DNA of 64,000 nt. It comes from a gamma proteobacterium SS-5 (GTDB taxonomy: Bacteria > Pseudomonadota > Gammaproteobacteria > Chromatiales > Chromatiaceae). Location: positions 1,488,001 to 1,552,000 of the forward strand of contig CP032508.2 of NCBI GenBank assembly GCA_009497875.2, read 5' to 3'. The notes below the pieces were generated by a model, which did not search any database, was not told the origin of the DNA, and was given only the letters and a program-made list of their open reading frames with translations. This document shows, piece by piece, positions 20,361 through 28,335 of this stretch; the stretch's first letter is position 1; every line of letters starts with the position of its first letter. The position numbers were made by a program, and so were the translations under genes.

Positions 20361-20586
20361 CTATTGCCGATACGCCCATGGCCGCTGCCAATCCCCCGCC
20401 TGCCGCCATACCCCCAGCCCCTGCCGCTTGACCTCTTGCTCGGCCTGCCGGTAACCGGACTCCGGGCAATAACGCCGATACACCGCCGCCTGGCCCTGTT
20501 CGACCATCTGCCGGTTGATGTTGTGGCCGCTGGCCGGGTCGATGAGTTCGGCGACGGTGCGGCCGTAGCGGTCGCGGTCGAGAAAT
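20361..20586 (-). pseudogene. C-terminal fragment of a thermonuclease-family gene
   Basis: The frame reads DRDRYGRTVAELIDPASG, HNINRQMVEQGQAAVYRRYC and QGLGVWRQAG, matching the second half of the SNase fold. The N-terminal half and start are absent. The upstream boundary coincides with a GGGGACGTACCCC palindrome (20591-20603). A related fragment at 21.69-21.95 kb carries the same DRD..GRTVAELIDPASG segment. Confidence 0.75.
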
Positions 20587-20590
20587 AATA

Positions 20591-20603
20591 GGGGACGTAC
20601 CCC
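20591..20603. repeat. GGGGACGTACCCC palindrome, third copy
   Basis: It shares the GGGG-ACGTA-CCCC hairpin seen at 17133-17153 and, in the opposite orientation, at 18132-18144. It sits at the breakpoint of the nuclease fragment. This resembles small REP-like hairpins handled by single-strand transposases, but no such transposase is seen here. Confidence 0.6.
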
Positions 20604-20722
20604 GTTTAGCACAAGGGGCCAATCGGACTACATCTTTCGGTTGGCGGGTTAGGCGCTTGCATGCCCATCGCCGATTCGGTGCCATGCCTCCTTGAAAGGG
20701 TGCCAGTACCAGTTGGCCGCGT

Positions 20723-20918
20723 CTACAAATCATTCCACACCTCGTCCTCGAGATTGTTCCAAACGGACGCCAGGGATTCCTGCTGGGCATTGATCAAGTC
20801 GACCCACGCGGTCCGGTCGTTTTTTTTGCTTGAGATAGCCAATGAAGTCCAGGACCTCGCGGATCTGCGGTTCCGCCAGGGTGTCGATCTGTTCAATCGC
20901 CAGTTCTTTGATGGTCAT
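20723..20918 (-). pseudogene. DUF2281-like antitoxin with a frameshift at an A8 run
   Basis: The frame begins MTIKELAIEQIDTLAEPQIR then EVLDFIGYLKQKK, typical of small DUF2281-type antitoxins. At a run of eight A residues (20820-20827 as T8 on the plus strand) the frame shifts. If one A is removed it continues NDRTAWVDLINAQQESLASV and WNNLEDEVWNDL to a stop at 20723. In the sequence as given, the protein reads on in a foreign frame to 20730. The toxin partner normally downstream is not recognisable. Slippage at the homopolymer, a sequencing error or true decay are all possible. Confidence 0.65.
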
Positions 20919-20953
20919 GGCATTCGGCTCCTGGGCGCGGCAGGCAGTCACCC

Positions 20954-21403
20954 TCACGCAGCCTTGCTTTTATGCTCCGCCTCCCAACCGATGCAGGCTA
21001 GGGCGATGTAGCGGGGCACCGGGCGAGCGCCAGTGCCAAAGCTGCTGATGGTGCGCGGGGTGAGCCCTAGGGCACCGGCGGCTTGGGCCAGGCTGAGGTG
21101 GTTGCGTGCACGCCATTGGGCGAAGATGCGGGCGTTTTCGTCCGGGGCGTTTTGCGCTTGGGCGTCCAGCCAGAGGGTGTCTGCGCCGATCTGGATGTCG
21201 ACGCTGGGCCAGACCACGGCCCAGCCTTCACCTTCGATCAGGCTAGCCTCGGCAAAGACCTTGGGGTGCTGCAACGGTGCCAGACCGGGGGATTGCGCCC
21301 AGAGCGGTGCAAAGTCCAGTTCCTGCACGCTGTCGTCTATAAAGGTGAGGCGCAGGCGATGGGTCGGCAAGGCTTGCACGGCCTTGAGGCGGGGGCGTTT
21401 CAT
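20954..21403 (-). CDS. DUF2442 domain protein with C-terminal helix-turn-helix
   Basis: A 149-aa protein combining an N-terminal DUF2442 domain (about 1-80: AVQALPTHRLRLTFIDDSVQ, FAPLWAQSPGLAPLQHPKVF) with a C-terminal HTH (about 105-140: HLSLAQAAGALGLTPRTISS). DUF2442 proteins often pair with DUF4160 proteins, as here. The pair overlaps by ATGA and looks like a TA module in which this HTH protein is the autoregulating antitoxin. That role is inferred from context. The start at 21403 was chosen for the overlap; an ATG at 21412 is possible. Confidence 0.8.
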   Translation of the reverse strand: MKRPRLKAVQALPTHRLRLTFIDDSVQELDFAPLWAQSPGLAPLQHPKVFAEASLIEGEGWAVVWPSVDIQIGADTLWLDAQAQNAPDENARIFAQWRARNHLSLAQAAGALGLTPRTISSFGTGARPVPRYIALACIGWEAEHKSKAA

Positions 21404-21627
21404 GGGTGCCATTGGTTCCAGTCCTCCATCAGTTGCTGCCGGTGCTGTTTGATCCAGTCCAGGACTTCCTGGCGCAGTCCTTTGGGCCAACGGCCCTCGC
21501 TCTGCAAGCTGTCCAGGTAGATGATGACGTCGAACTCGCCGCCGACCAGGTGGACATGGGCGGGGCCATGATCCCGCTCGCGCAACTCCAGCCGGTACTT
21601 TGTGCGGAAGCGCTGCTTGCTCGTCAT
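21400..21627 (-). CDS. DUF4160 domain protein (putative toxin partner)
   Basis: A 75-aa protein of the DUF4160 family: RTKYRLELRERDHGPAHVHL, VGGEFDVIIYLDSLQ, and a C-terminal DWIKQHRQQLMEDWNQWHP. These small proteins, with conserved His residues in the HVHL region, are commonly encoded immediately before a DUF2442 gene. The pair is regarded as TA-like, though the biochemistry is poorly known. It is translationally coupled to the DUF2442-HTH gene (stop TGA inside ATGA). Upstream lies a palindrome suited to repressor binding. Confidence 0.8.
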   Translation of the reverse strand: MTSKQRFRTKYRLELRERDHGPAHVHLVGGEFDVIIYLDSLQSEGRWPKGLRQEVLDWIKQHRQQLMEDWNQWHP

Positions 21628-21638
21628 GGCTTTAAGTA

Positions 21639-21657
21639 TATAGAAATTTTTTCTATA
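21639..21657 (-). promoter_or_regulatory. palindromic operator candidate of the DUF4160/DUF2442 pair
   Basis: TATAGAAA-N3-TTTCTATA lies 12 bases upstream of the DUF4160 start codon in an AT-rich patch within GC-rich DNA. Its position over the promoter or ribosome-binding region suits autorepression by the HTH partner protein. Confidence 0.6.
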
Positions 21658-21691
21658 AAAAAGGCATCAGTCCGTCATGGATGCCGATACC

Positions 21692-21960
21692 CCAAGGCCG
21701 CTGGCCGGGTCGATGAGTTCGGCGACGGTACGGCCCTAGGAGCCTGTCGGGTTTAGGTGCCCGTAGCGAGCAAGGTGGGAGAACGAGAACAAATTTTCAC
21801 GATTTTGAGGCGCTGAGTTGGCCTACGCAACGAAAAATCGGGGCCGATGTTTAAAACAATTCTGGGCCGTTCTTCCCACCGGCGCAGTAGGAGCATCCTA
21901 AATCCGACAGGCTCCTAGTGGTCGCGGTCGTGCGCGATCAGTTTGAACCGGCGCGGGGTG
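21692..21960 (-). pseudogene. second thermonuclease fragment, split by a MITE
   Basis: On the minus strand, DGDHLRAITPRRFKLIAHDRD (21918-21990 region) continues after the MITE as GRTVAELIDPASG (about 21692-21730). Removing the 175-bp MITE and one CTAG copy restores contiguity with the sequence pattern at 20524-20588. The rejoined codon is TAG where the paralogue has TAC, so the gene was already damaged at the target site. Both ends of the gene are missing. Confidence 0.7.
21740..21914. mobile_element. MITE copy 2, complete, with CTAG target duplication
   Basis: A 175-bp non-coding element bounded by GAGCCTGTCGGGTTTAGG and CCTAAATCCGACAGGCTC (18-bp inverted ends, one mismatch), flanked by CTAG at 21736-21739 and 21915-21918. 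It is the inverse orientation of copies 1 and 3 and contains no ORF. The 4-bp CTAG duplication and end type suggest mobilisation by an IS5-group-like transposase; that is inference. Confidence 0.9.
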
Positions 21961-22036
21961 ATGGCGCGCAGGTGGTCGCCGTCGAGCGAACAATAGGGAA
22001 CGCCCCCCAATTGCCGCTCTACCTTGCCAAGCAAAG

Positions 22037-22070
22037 CCCTCGGTGTTGTCGCACCGGGGGTTTTGTTTTT
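22037..22070 (+). terminator. hairpin with T-run downstream of the HigA-ImmA gene
   Basis: CCCTCGGTG-TTGTCG-CACCGGGGG is followed on the plus strand by TTTTGTTTTT. It abuts the minus-strand stop of the HigA-ImmA gene. The T-run favours plus-strand termination, but no intact plus-strand gene precedes it, so the hairpin probably serves as the end of the convergent minus-strand gene or is a relic. Confidence 0.6.
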
Positions 22071-23300
22071 CTACGTCAAACCAAACAACCTTCTCACCTC
22101 CCCTTGCCCACGTCCCAGCGAGCGACTGAACAGGCGGTAGTTGTGTTTCTTGTGCTGTATCCGCCCGACGATGATGGCAGAGTGAATGTTGCGGCTGCGG
22201 GCCAGTTTCAGCACGGCCTTGGGGTCAAGCCGTTGCCAGGCGGGGCTGGCCTCCAGCAGCGCATCGGGCAGGAGGGCATTGAGGGCGAGCTGGTCGGCCT
22301 CGCGCTCTTGGGTGTCATCGGATTCACTGTCCAGGTCATCGACAAACAGGTCTTTGCTGTCGTGCAGGTGCAGTGCCACATGGGCCAGTTCGTGCAGCAG
22401 GACGAACCAGAAGTTGTCGATTCGGTCGTGCCTCAGGGTCATGCCGATGACGGGCTGGCCGTTGCCCAGCAGTAGCGCGGCGCCGTCCAGGTAGGTTTTG
22501 GGCAGATGGGGTTCAATGATGAGGTGGATGCCGTAGCGCGCCAGATGCTCTTGGGCCAGCAGAGGGCCGTTGTCGAAGCTGCTGAGCTCGGCCAGGCGTG
22601 CCATGAATTGGCTTTGATCATTGATAGCGCCTTGGCGATAGGCGCCAACCGACTGCTGTTTAGCGCGTTCGGCCACGCGGCCGCACCAGGCCTTGAGTGC
22701 GTAGGGGTCGAGGTCACGCTTGCTGCGCTTGTGCGCTTCCGGCTGATTGTTGCTGTGGCGAAACCGTGCCACCAGGGCGGGTTCATCCACACGCCTGAAA
22801 AAGCCGGTCACCAGTTCCTCGGCGTAGTCCTTGAGTTCGGCCGGGGCGAGGTTATTGGCGGTGAAGTAGCCATTGGCCTGCATCGGCTTGATGGGGTATT
22901 TGCTGTAATCCTCTTCGCTTTCCAGGGGCAGGGCCTGACCGGGCTCTTGCAGCAGCACCTCAGCCGGTATGCCCAGCTCTGCATGGAGCTTGCGGATCAT
23001 GGACAGGCTCAGCGGCCGTTTGCGATTGAGCACTTCCGAGACCTTGGACTTGGAGCCGATCAGGGGTACCAGGTCGTTGTTGATCAGGCCTTGCTGGTCC
23101 ATGCGAAAGAGGATGGCGTCCACCGGGTCGGGCGCATCCATGGGGAAGTGCTGGTCCTCGTACTGTTCCAGCAGCAGGCCGAGCAATTCCAGTTGATCGG
23201 CCTCGGGGCTGCCCGGCGCTGGATCAAGTTCCATGAGTTCGGCCAGCGCCGCCATGCCGGCCTGGTAGTCGTTTTCGGATTTGATGACGCGAAGCTGCAT
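22071..23300 (-). CDS. HigA-type antitoxin fused to ImmA/IrrE metallopeptidase domain
   Basis: A 409-aa protein in two parts. The N-terminal part (about 1-125) resembles HigA antitoxins (RVIKSENDYQAGMAALAEL, then the HTH region GLINNDLVPLIGSKSKVSEV). From about 200 to 400 it is an ImmA/IrrE zinc peptidase with HELAH at residues 303-307 and a downstream EREADQLALNALLP glutamate motif. The gene directly upstream (12-base gap) encodes a HigB-like toxin, so this is probably a HigBA variant whose antitoxin carries its own protease domain. Proteolysis of a repressor or of itself is conceivable but not shown. Several in-frame downstream ATGs exist; the first matches HigA N-termini. Confidence 0.88.
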   Translation of the reverse strand: MQLRVIKSENDYQAGMAALAELMELDPAPGSPEADQLELLGLLLEQYEDQHFPMDAPDPVDAILFRMDQQGLINNDLVPLIGSKSKVSEVLNRKRPLSLSMIRKLHAELGIPAEVLLQEPGQALPLESEEDYSKYPIKPMQANGYFTANNLAPAELKDYAEELVTGFFRRVDEPALVARFRHSNNQPEAHKRSKRDLDPYALKAWCGRVAERAKQQSVGAYRQGAINDQSQFMARLAELSSFDNGPLLAQEHLARYGIHLIIEPHLPKTYLDGAALLLGNGQPVIGMTLRHDRIDNFWFVLLHELAHVALHLHDSKDLFVDDLDSESDDTQEREADQLALNALLPDALLEASPAWQRLDPKAVLKLARSRNIHSAIIVGRIQHKKHNYRLFSRSLGRGQGEVRRLFGLT

Positions 23301-23312
23301 GACGCTTACCCC

Positions 23313-23537
23313 TTAGAATGTCTTTTTGCTGTATTCCGCATGGGTGCCAACCCATTCTATTCGCAGAATACCCGCTTGATAGGCCGCTTTGACGACCAGC
23401 CGGTAATGGTTGCCCTTGATGTTGAAGATCACCCGGTTGTCGGAGAGGAAATCCGCACTGGGGAAACGACGCTTGATGTCGTTCGGGCATTGCCAAGCGG
23501 AGGCCTTCTTTCTGGTCAGATCGAGGCCGATAGCCAC
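23313..23537 (-). CDS. HigB-like mRNA interferase toxin, possibly N-terminally truncated
   Basis: The 74-aa frame from a GTG ends with clear HigB sequence: ASAWQCPNDIKRRFPSADFL, SDNRVIFNIKGNHYRLVVK, WVGTHAEYSKKTF. Typical HigB toxins are about 95-105 aa, with an N-terminal segment beginning like MRVIA..L..FW. Upstream of the GTG the frame stays open for about 24 codons to a TAA, but that stretch does not resemble the family and has no good start codon. The toxin is thus probably truncated or has a replaced N-terminus. It precedes the HigA-ImmA gene in the usual toxin-first order. Confidence 0.75.
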   Translation of the reverse strand: MAIGLDLTRKKASAWQCPNDIKRRFPSADFLSDNRVIFNIKGNHYRLVVKAAYQAGILRIEWVGTHAEYSKKTF

Positions 23538-23798
23538 CTTGGCGGTTTTCAGGGAGGATGGCTTGGTCTGGAATGGATGGTCTGGCTTCCACTCCCAGTC
23601 AGCGGTTTATGTGGAGGCCAAGCGAAAAGAATCGGAGCTGATATATCAAAGCTAGGGCGGACCCCCGACAGCGCCGCCGGGGTCCAATACAGCCTCAGGG
23701 CGCAAACAGGCGCTTATCCTCCCCTTATGGCTGCTGCAATCCAGTATAGAGGTCAGCTGCCGGGGTTTAAAAGCCTTATCGGAGCCTTGGCCTGACCC

Positions 23799-24368
23799 CT
23801 ATTCCTCGCCCTCCCGCCAGCGTTTCAGCAGCACGTAGGTGGCCCCGGTGCCGCCGTCCCAGCGTGGGGCCGAGCTGTAGGCCATGACGCCTTGGTGCTG
23901 CGGCAGCCATTGGTTGACCTTCTGCTTTAGAATGGGCTGCTGTTGCGCCGAGCCCTTGCCCTTGCCGTGGATGATGCGTACCACGCGAAAGGCGCGCATG
24001 CGGCTTTGGTCGATGAACTGGCGCAGCAGGTGGCGGGCCTGTTCCACCCGGTAGCCGTGCAGGTCGAGGGTTTCCTCTGGCGGCAGATGACCGCGCTGCA
24101 GGGCCAGAAAGCGGCGCTGTTGCAGACCGGGCCGCATGAACAGCAGCTCGTCGTGGGTCTGGATGCTGCGGTCGGCGAACACCTCCGGGGCCTCGGGCTG
24201 CGGCGGTTGTTCGATGGGCTCGGGGCGCAGGCGTGGACGAAAGGGCTCGATGCGGTTGGCCTGCAGGGGGCGGGCATCGGCCATGGCCTGACGAAACAAC
24301 TCGGCCTCCGCAGTGCCGTCGGCAGCGGTTTCGTTTATAGTGTCGCCTTTCTTTTTAGATGTGTTCAT
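23799..24368 (-). CDS. Smr-domain protein (SmrA-like)
   Basis: A 189-aa protein with an N-terminal variable region and a C-terminal Smr domain (about 100-187) carrying the signatures [27 protein letters not shown] and the final [12 protein letters not shown]. Smr-domain proteins of this group have DNA-nicking or RNA-endonuclease activity in other bacteria; the physiological role is unclear. Its start codon lies almost back to back with surE on the opposite strand (about five bases apart), so the two promoters must overlap each other's coding regions. It marks the return to core-genome synteny after the accessory region. Confidence 0.9.
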   Translation of the reverse strand: MNTSKKKGDTINETAADGTAEAELFRQAMADARPLQANRIEPFRPRLRPEPIEQPPQPEAPEVFADRSIQTHDELLFMRPGLQQRRFLALQRGHLPPEETLDLHGYRVEQARHLLRQFIDQSRMRAFRVVRIIHGKGKGSAQQQPILKQKVNQWLPQHQGVMAYSSAPRWDGGTGATYVLLKRWREGEE

Positions 24369-24372
24369 GAGC

Positions 24373-25125
24373 ATGAGGATATTACTCAGTAACGACGATG
24401 GCTACCAGGCACCGGGTCTTGCCGCTCTGGCCGAGGCGATCGCTGAACTGGCCCAGGTCACCGTGGTGGCACCGGAGCGCAATCGCAGCGGGGCGAGCAA
24501 TTCCCTGACCCTGGATATGCCCATCCGTGCCCAGACCATGGCCAATGGCTTCATCAGCGTTGAGGGCACCCCCACCGACTGCGTGCATCTGGCCATCACG
24601 GGCCTGTTGGAGCAGGACCCGGATATGGTGGTGGCGGGGGTCAACGCCGGGGCCAACATGGGCGATGACGTGCTCTACTCGGGCACGGTGGCGGCGGCCA
24701 CCGAGGGGCGTTTTCTGGGCTATCCGGCGATTGCCGTCTCCATGGCCAGCCATGAGCCAAGGCATTACGCCAGCGGGGCGCGGGTGGCGGCCCTGCTGGT
24801 GCGTCATCTGTGCCGCCAGCCCCTGGCCCAGGACAGCATCCTCAACGTCAATGTGCCGGACCTGCCGTTTGATCAGATCAAGGGCCTGCAGGCCACCCGT
24901 TTGGGGCACAGGCACCGTGCCGAGCCTGTGGTGCGCACGCAGGACCCCAGGGGGCGGCCGATCTATTGGGTCGGGCCGGCCGGGCCGGAGCAGGATGCCG
25001 GTCCGGGGACCGACTTCCATGCCGTGCGCCAGGGCTATGTCTCGGTTACCCCGCTGCAGGTGGACCTGACCCGCCACGCTGCCCTGCCGGAGCTGGGCAG
25101 CTGGCTGGACGGGATGGTCGATTGA
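24373..25125 (+). CDS. surE: 5'/3'-nucleotidase SurE
   Basis: Survival protein E, a metal-dependent nucleoside monophosphate phosphatase. The 250-aa product starts [15 protein letters not shown] with the metal-binding DD motif, then [27 protein letters not shown] and the GTPTDCVHL segment. It is the first gene of the conserved surE-pcm-yqaA-nlpD-rpoS cluster. Its stop overlaps the pcm start (TGATG). Another ATG six bases upstream is in frame; the chosen start matches the E. coli N-terminus. Confidence 0.97.
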   Translation: MRILLSNDDGYQAPGLAALAEAIAELAQVTVVAPERNRSGASNSLTLDMPIRAQTMANGFISVEGTPTDCVHLAITGLLEQDPDMVVAGVNAGANMGDDVLYSGTVAAATEGRFLGYPAIAVSMASHEPRHYASGARVAALLVRHLCRQPLAQDSILNVNVPDLPFDQIKGLQATRLGHRHRAEPVVRTQDPRGRPIYWVGPAGPEQDAGPGTDFHAVRQGYVSVTPLQVDLTRHAALPELGSWLDGMVD

Positions 25126-25787
25126 TGCTCAAGGCGCATCTGCAGGGCATCGGCATGACCTCCCAGCGTACCCGTGATCGGCTCATTGAGCGTCTGCGGG
25201 AGGAGGGCATCCGCAGCATGGCGGTGCTCGATGCCATGCGCAACACCCCCCGGCATATCTTTGTCGATGAGGCCCTGGCCAGCCGCGCCTATGAGGACAG
25301 CTCGCTGCCCATAGGCCACGGCCAGACCATCTCCCAGCCCTACATAGTGGCCCGCATGACCGAGGAGCTGTTGCAGCAGGGGCCGCTGGATCGGGTGCTG
25401 GAGGTGGGCACGGGCTCGGGTTATCAGGCGGCGGTGCTGGCCCGGCTGGTGGGCTCTCTGTACACGGTGGAGCGGATTCGCGCCCTGAGCGATTTGGCCT
25501 GTCAGCGCTTTCGTCAGCTGGGTCTGCGCAATATCTACGTCAAGCACAGGGATGGCGGCATGGGTCTGCCGGAACAGGCCCCCTTTGATGCCATCATGGT
25601 CACCGCCGCGCCCGAGGGCATCCCCCTGGCCCTGGTGCGCCAGTTGCGCCTCGGCGGTACCCTGGTGCTGCCGGTGGGGGATCGCAAGACCCAGGCCCTG
25701 CTGCGGGTAACCCGCACCGAGGAGGGCTATGACAAGGAGTTTCTGGAGCAAGTGGTTTTCGTGCCTTTGTTGGGAGGTCTGAGTTGA
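25125..25787 (+). CDS. pcm: protein-L-isoaspartate O-methyltransferase
   Basis: Cytosolic repair enzyme that methylates isoaspartyl residues in damaged proteins using SAM. The 220-aa product contains the AdoMet motif VLEVGTGSGYQAAVLA, the family-specific GHGQTISQPYIVARM, PFDAIMVTAAPEGIP and GGTLVLPVGD. It overlaps surE by one base and yqaA by four bases, so translation is coupled. A shorter start (MTSQRTRDRL, 30 bases downstream) corresponds more closely to E. coli Pcm and cannot be excluded. Confidence 0.96.
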   Translation: MLKAHLQGIGMTSQRTRDRLIERLREEGIRSMAVLDAMRNTPRHIFVDEALASRAYEDSSLPIGHGQTISQPYIVARMTEELLQQGPLDRVLEVGTGSGYQAAVLARLVGSLYTVERIRALSDLACQRFRQLGLRNIYVKHRDGGMGLPEQAPFDAIMVTAAPEGIPLALVRQLRLGGTLVLPVGDRKTQALLRVTRTEEGYDKEFLEQVVFVPLLGGLS

Positions 25788-26362
25788 AGCTGTTCTCCCC
25801 GCTGTATGAGCGCGTCATGCGCTGGGCGGCCCATCGCCATGCCACCCGCTATCTGGCCGGGCTGAGCTTTGCCGAATCGTCGTTTTTCCCCATCCCGCCG
25901 GACGTGATGCTCGCCCCGATGAGCCTGGCCCGGCCGCAGCGGGCCTGGTTCTATGCCGGCCTGACCACCCTGACCTCGGTGCTGGGCGGGGTGCTGGGCT
26001 ATCTCATCGGCCTGCTGGCATTTGACCTGGTGGAGCCCCTGTTGCATCAACAGGGCTATTACGCCAAGTACCTCACCGCCCACCAATGGTTTGAGCAGTG
26101 GGGCTTCTGGGCGGTGCTGCTGGCGGGCTTTTCACCCATCCCCTACAAGGTATTTACCATCACCGCCGGGGTCATAGGGATGAACTTTCCCCTGTTCGTG
26201 CTGGCCTCAGTGGTGGGGCGCGGGGCCCGTTTCTATCTGGTGGCCGGCCTGATGCGCTGGGGCGGCGAGCGCATGGATGGGCTCCTGCGCCGCTATGTGG
26301 ATTGGCTGGGCTGGCTGACGGTGGCCTTGGCCCTGATGTTGTTTTGGCTGTTTGGCCGGTGA
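25784..26362 (+). CDS. YqaA/DedA-like inner-membrane protein
   Basis: A 192-aa polytopic protein of the YqaA/VTT (SNARE-associated) family. Hydrophobic stretches lie at about 50-78, 90-100, 105-130 and 170-190. The family loop motif FAESSFFPIPPDVMLAPM precedes the first of these, and GFSPIPYKVFTITAG is the second re-entrant-type motif. Related DedA proteins move lipids or maintain proton-motive force; the role here is unproven. The start is TTG at 25784, overlapping the pcm stop (TTGA). It lies at the same position in this cluster in other gammaproteobacteria. Confidence 0.88.
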   Translation: MKLFSPLYERVMRWAAHRHATRYLAGLSFAESSFFPIPPDVMLAPMSLARPQRAWFYAGLTTLTSVLGGVLGYLIGLLAFDLVEPLLHQQGYYAKYLTAHQWFEQWGFWAVLLAGFSPIPYKVFTITAGVIGMNFPLFVLASVVGRGARFYLVAGLMRWGGERMDGLLRRYVDWLGWLTVALALMLFWLFGR

Positions 26363-26378
26363 TCCAAGTGATGTTCCC

Positions 26379-27230
26379 ATGATGATCAAGTTCAGCAAGC
26401 GCGGTCTGGCCCTGCTCATTCCGCTTGGGTTATCGGGCTGTTTCGGCTTCTTTGGCGAGCCGGTGCGGGCACCGGTATATGAGGGCGAGCGCATGGTGGC
26501 CCGCGCCGGCCCCATGCCCAGCACGGATATCTACAGCGTACAGCCGGGGGATACCCTGTACTCCATCGCCTGGCGCGAGAACATGGACTACCGCGCCCTG
26601 GCCCTGTGGAACCGGCTGCCGCCGGACTATGCCATCCGCCCCGGCCTGCGTTTGCGCCTGCAACCGCCGGTGATCAGTGGCGATTATTACGCAGAGCCGG
26701 ATTTTGCCAGTGGTGCCATAGTCGATCTGCAACCCCAAGACAGCCCCCTGATCCAGCACGACCGGCCCCTGGCGGCGCTGCCGGACAACAACAAGCAGGA
26801 CCTGGTGCGCAAGGCGCAGCAACTGCAGCAGCGTAACGAACAGCCGCCCCAGCCCAGCGGTGCGCCGGGCTGGCGCAAGCCCACCCAGGGCCGACTGGTG
26901 AAGGCCTACAAGCCCAGTGATCTGGCGCTTAAGGGGGTGCATTTGAGCGGGCGCGAGGGCCAGCCCATCATCGCCGCCAAGGGGGGCAAGGTGGTGTACA
27001 GCGGCAGTGGCCTTAAGGGGTACGGCAATCTCATTATTGTAAAGCATGATAAAAATTACTTAAGCGCCTATGGATTCAACAGAAAAATCCTGGTAAAAGA
27101 GGGGCAGCTGGTGCGCGCCGGGGAGCAGATTGCAGAAATGGGGCGGTCGGAAAAGGGGGTGGCCCTGTTGCACTTCGAGATCCGCCACAAGGGCAAGCCG
27201 ATCAACCCGGCCAGCCTGGTTGCACTGTAA
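26379..27230 (+). CDS. nlpD: murein hydrolase activator NlpD
   Basis: Outer-membrane lipoprotein that activates the amidase AmiC at the division site. The 283-aa precursor has a lipobox LSGC (Cys21), a LysM domain (about 52-98, [20 protein letters not shown]) and a C-terminal LytM/M23 domain (about 165-283). The LytM domain is degenerate, with only the final [13 protein letters not shown] His-rich motif kept, as in E. coli NlpD, so it should not cut peptidoglycan itself. The start at 26379 has two consecutive ATGs. The region often contains an rpoS promoter within nlpD. Confidence 0.95.
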   Translation: MMIKFSKRGLALLIPLGLSGCFGFFGEPVRAPVYEGERMVARAGPMPSTDIYSVQPGDTLYSIAWRENMDYRALALWNRLPPDYAIRPGLRLRLQPPVISGDYYAEPDFASGAIVDLQPQDSPLIQHDRPLAALPDNNKQDLVRKAQQLQQRNEQPPQPSGAPGWRKPTQGRLVKAYKPSDLALKGVHLSGREGQPIIAAKGGKVVYSGSGLKGYGNLIIVKHDKNYLSAYGFNRKILVKEGQLVRAGEQIAEMGRSEKGVALLHFEIRHKGKPINPASLVAL

Positions 27231-27294
27231 TTGCCCGGCCCGGTCCTATGCCTTGTCAAGGGCGGGCCTGCTGGGCCGGAGGGGTTGGAGGAGC

Positions 27295-28335
27295 ATGAAG
27301 AAACAGAAAAAAGCCAAGCCAACGGCCGCAGCACAGGCCGATGCCGAGTTGTTGGACGAGGCCGATCTGGAAATCACGGAGGATGAGCTTGACCTGGACC
27401 TGGTCGATGACGATGCGCCCGAGGAGGTTGTCTTGGATGAGGAGGATGCTGCCGATTTCGATATCGAAGGCCTCCGGCCGCGCACCCCGTCCACCGGCTT
27501 TGGCCAGATGGACGCCACCCAGCTCTATCTGAGCGAGATCGGTGCCTCCAAGCTGCTCAGCGCCGAGGAAGAGGTCCACTTCGCCCGCCTAGCGCAGAAG
27601 GGTGACGAGTTGGCGCGCAAGCGCATGATCGAAAGCAACCTGCGCCTGGTGGTGAAGATCGCCCGGCGCTACCTGAACCGCGGCCTGGCCCTGCTGGACC
27701 TGATCGAAGAGGGCAACCTGGGGCTGATCCGGGCGGTGGAAAAGTTCGACCCAGAGCGTGGCTTTCGCTTCTCCACCTACGCCACCTGGTGGATCCGCCA
27801 GACCATAGAGCGGGCCATCATGAACCAAAGCCGCACCATCCGCCTGCCCATCCATGTGGTCAAGGAGATCAACAGCTGTATGCGCGGGGCCCGTCAGCTG
27901 GCGCAGCAGCTCGATCACGAGCCCAGCGCCGAGGAGATCGCCCGTCTGCTGGACAAGCCCCTGGCCGAGGTGGAGCGCATGCTGGGCCTGAACGAGCGGG
28001 TCGGCTCGGTGGACAGCCCCCTGGGCAAGGAGGCGGACAAGCCCCTGCTGGACAGCATCGCCGACGAGGCCGCCACCGACCCCATGGACTCGCTGCAGAC
28101 CGAGGGCATCAAGGAACACCTGGACGAATGGCTGCTGCGGCTCAATGAGAAACAGCGCGAGGTGGTAGAGCGCCGCTTCGGCCTGCACGGGCACGAGGTC
28201 TGCACCCTGGAGCAGGTGGCCAACGAGCTGGGGGTGACCCGCGAGCGGGTGCGTCAGATCCAGCTGGAGGCCCTGCGTCGCCTGCGCATGATCCTGGAAC
28301 GGGATGGCTTTTCCTTTGACAGTATCTTTAAGTAA
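27295..28335 (+). CDS. rpoS: RNA polymerase sigma factor RpoS
   Basis: Stationary-phase/general-stress sigma factor. The 346-aa product has an acidic N-terminal region (residues about 10-60), region 1.2/2 ([60 protein letters not shown]), region 3, and region 4 with [26 protein letters not shown] box precedes ATG at 27295. A longer open frame upstream overlaps nlpD but is not the gene start. Placement after nlpD is canonical. It plausibly controls the storage-compound genes nearby, but no direct site was identified. Confidence 0.97.
   Translation: MKKQKKAKPTAAAQADAELLDEADLEITEDELDLDLVDDDAPEEVVLDEEDAADFDIEGLRPRTPSTGFGQMDATQLYLSEIGASKLLSAEEEVHFARLAQKGDELARKRMIESNLRLVVKIARRYLNRGLALLDLIEEGNLGLIRAVEKFDPERGFRFSTYATWWIRQTIERAIMNQSRTIRLPIHVVKEINSCMRGARQLAQQLDHEPSAEEIARLLDKPLAEVERMLGLNERVGSVDSPLGKEADKPLLDSIADEAATDPMDSLQTEGIKEHLDEWLLRLNEKQREVVERRFGLHGHEVCTLEQVANELGVTRERVRQIQLEALRRLRMILERDGFSFDSIFK

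Noticed and set aside
19912-20790. 292-aa minus-strand frame through the methyltransferase and nuclease fragments
   Set aside because: The recognisable family motifs lie in other frames; this one is Pro/Arg-rich shadow sequence.
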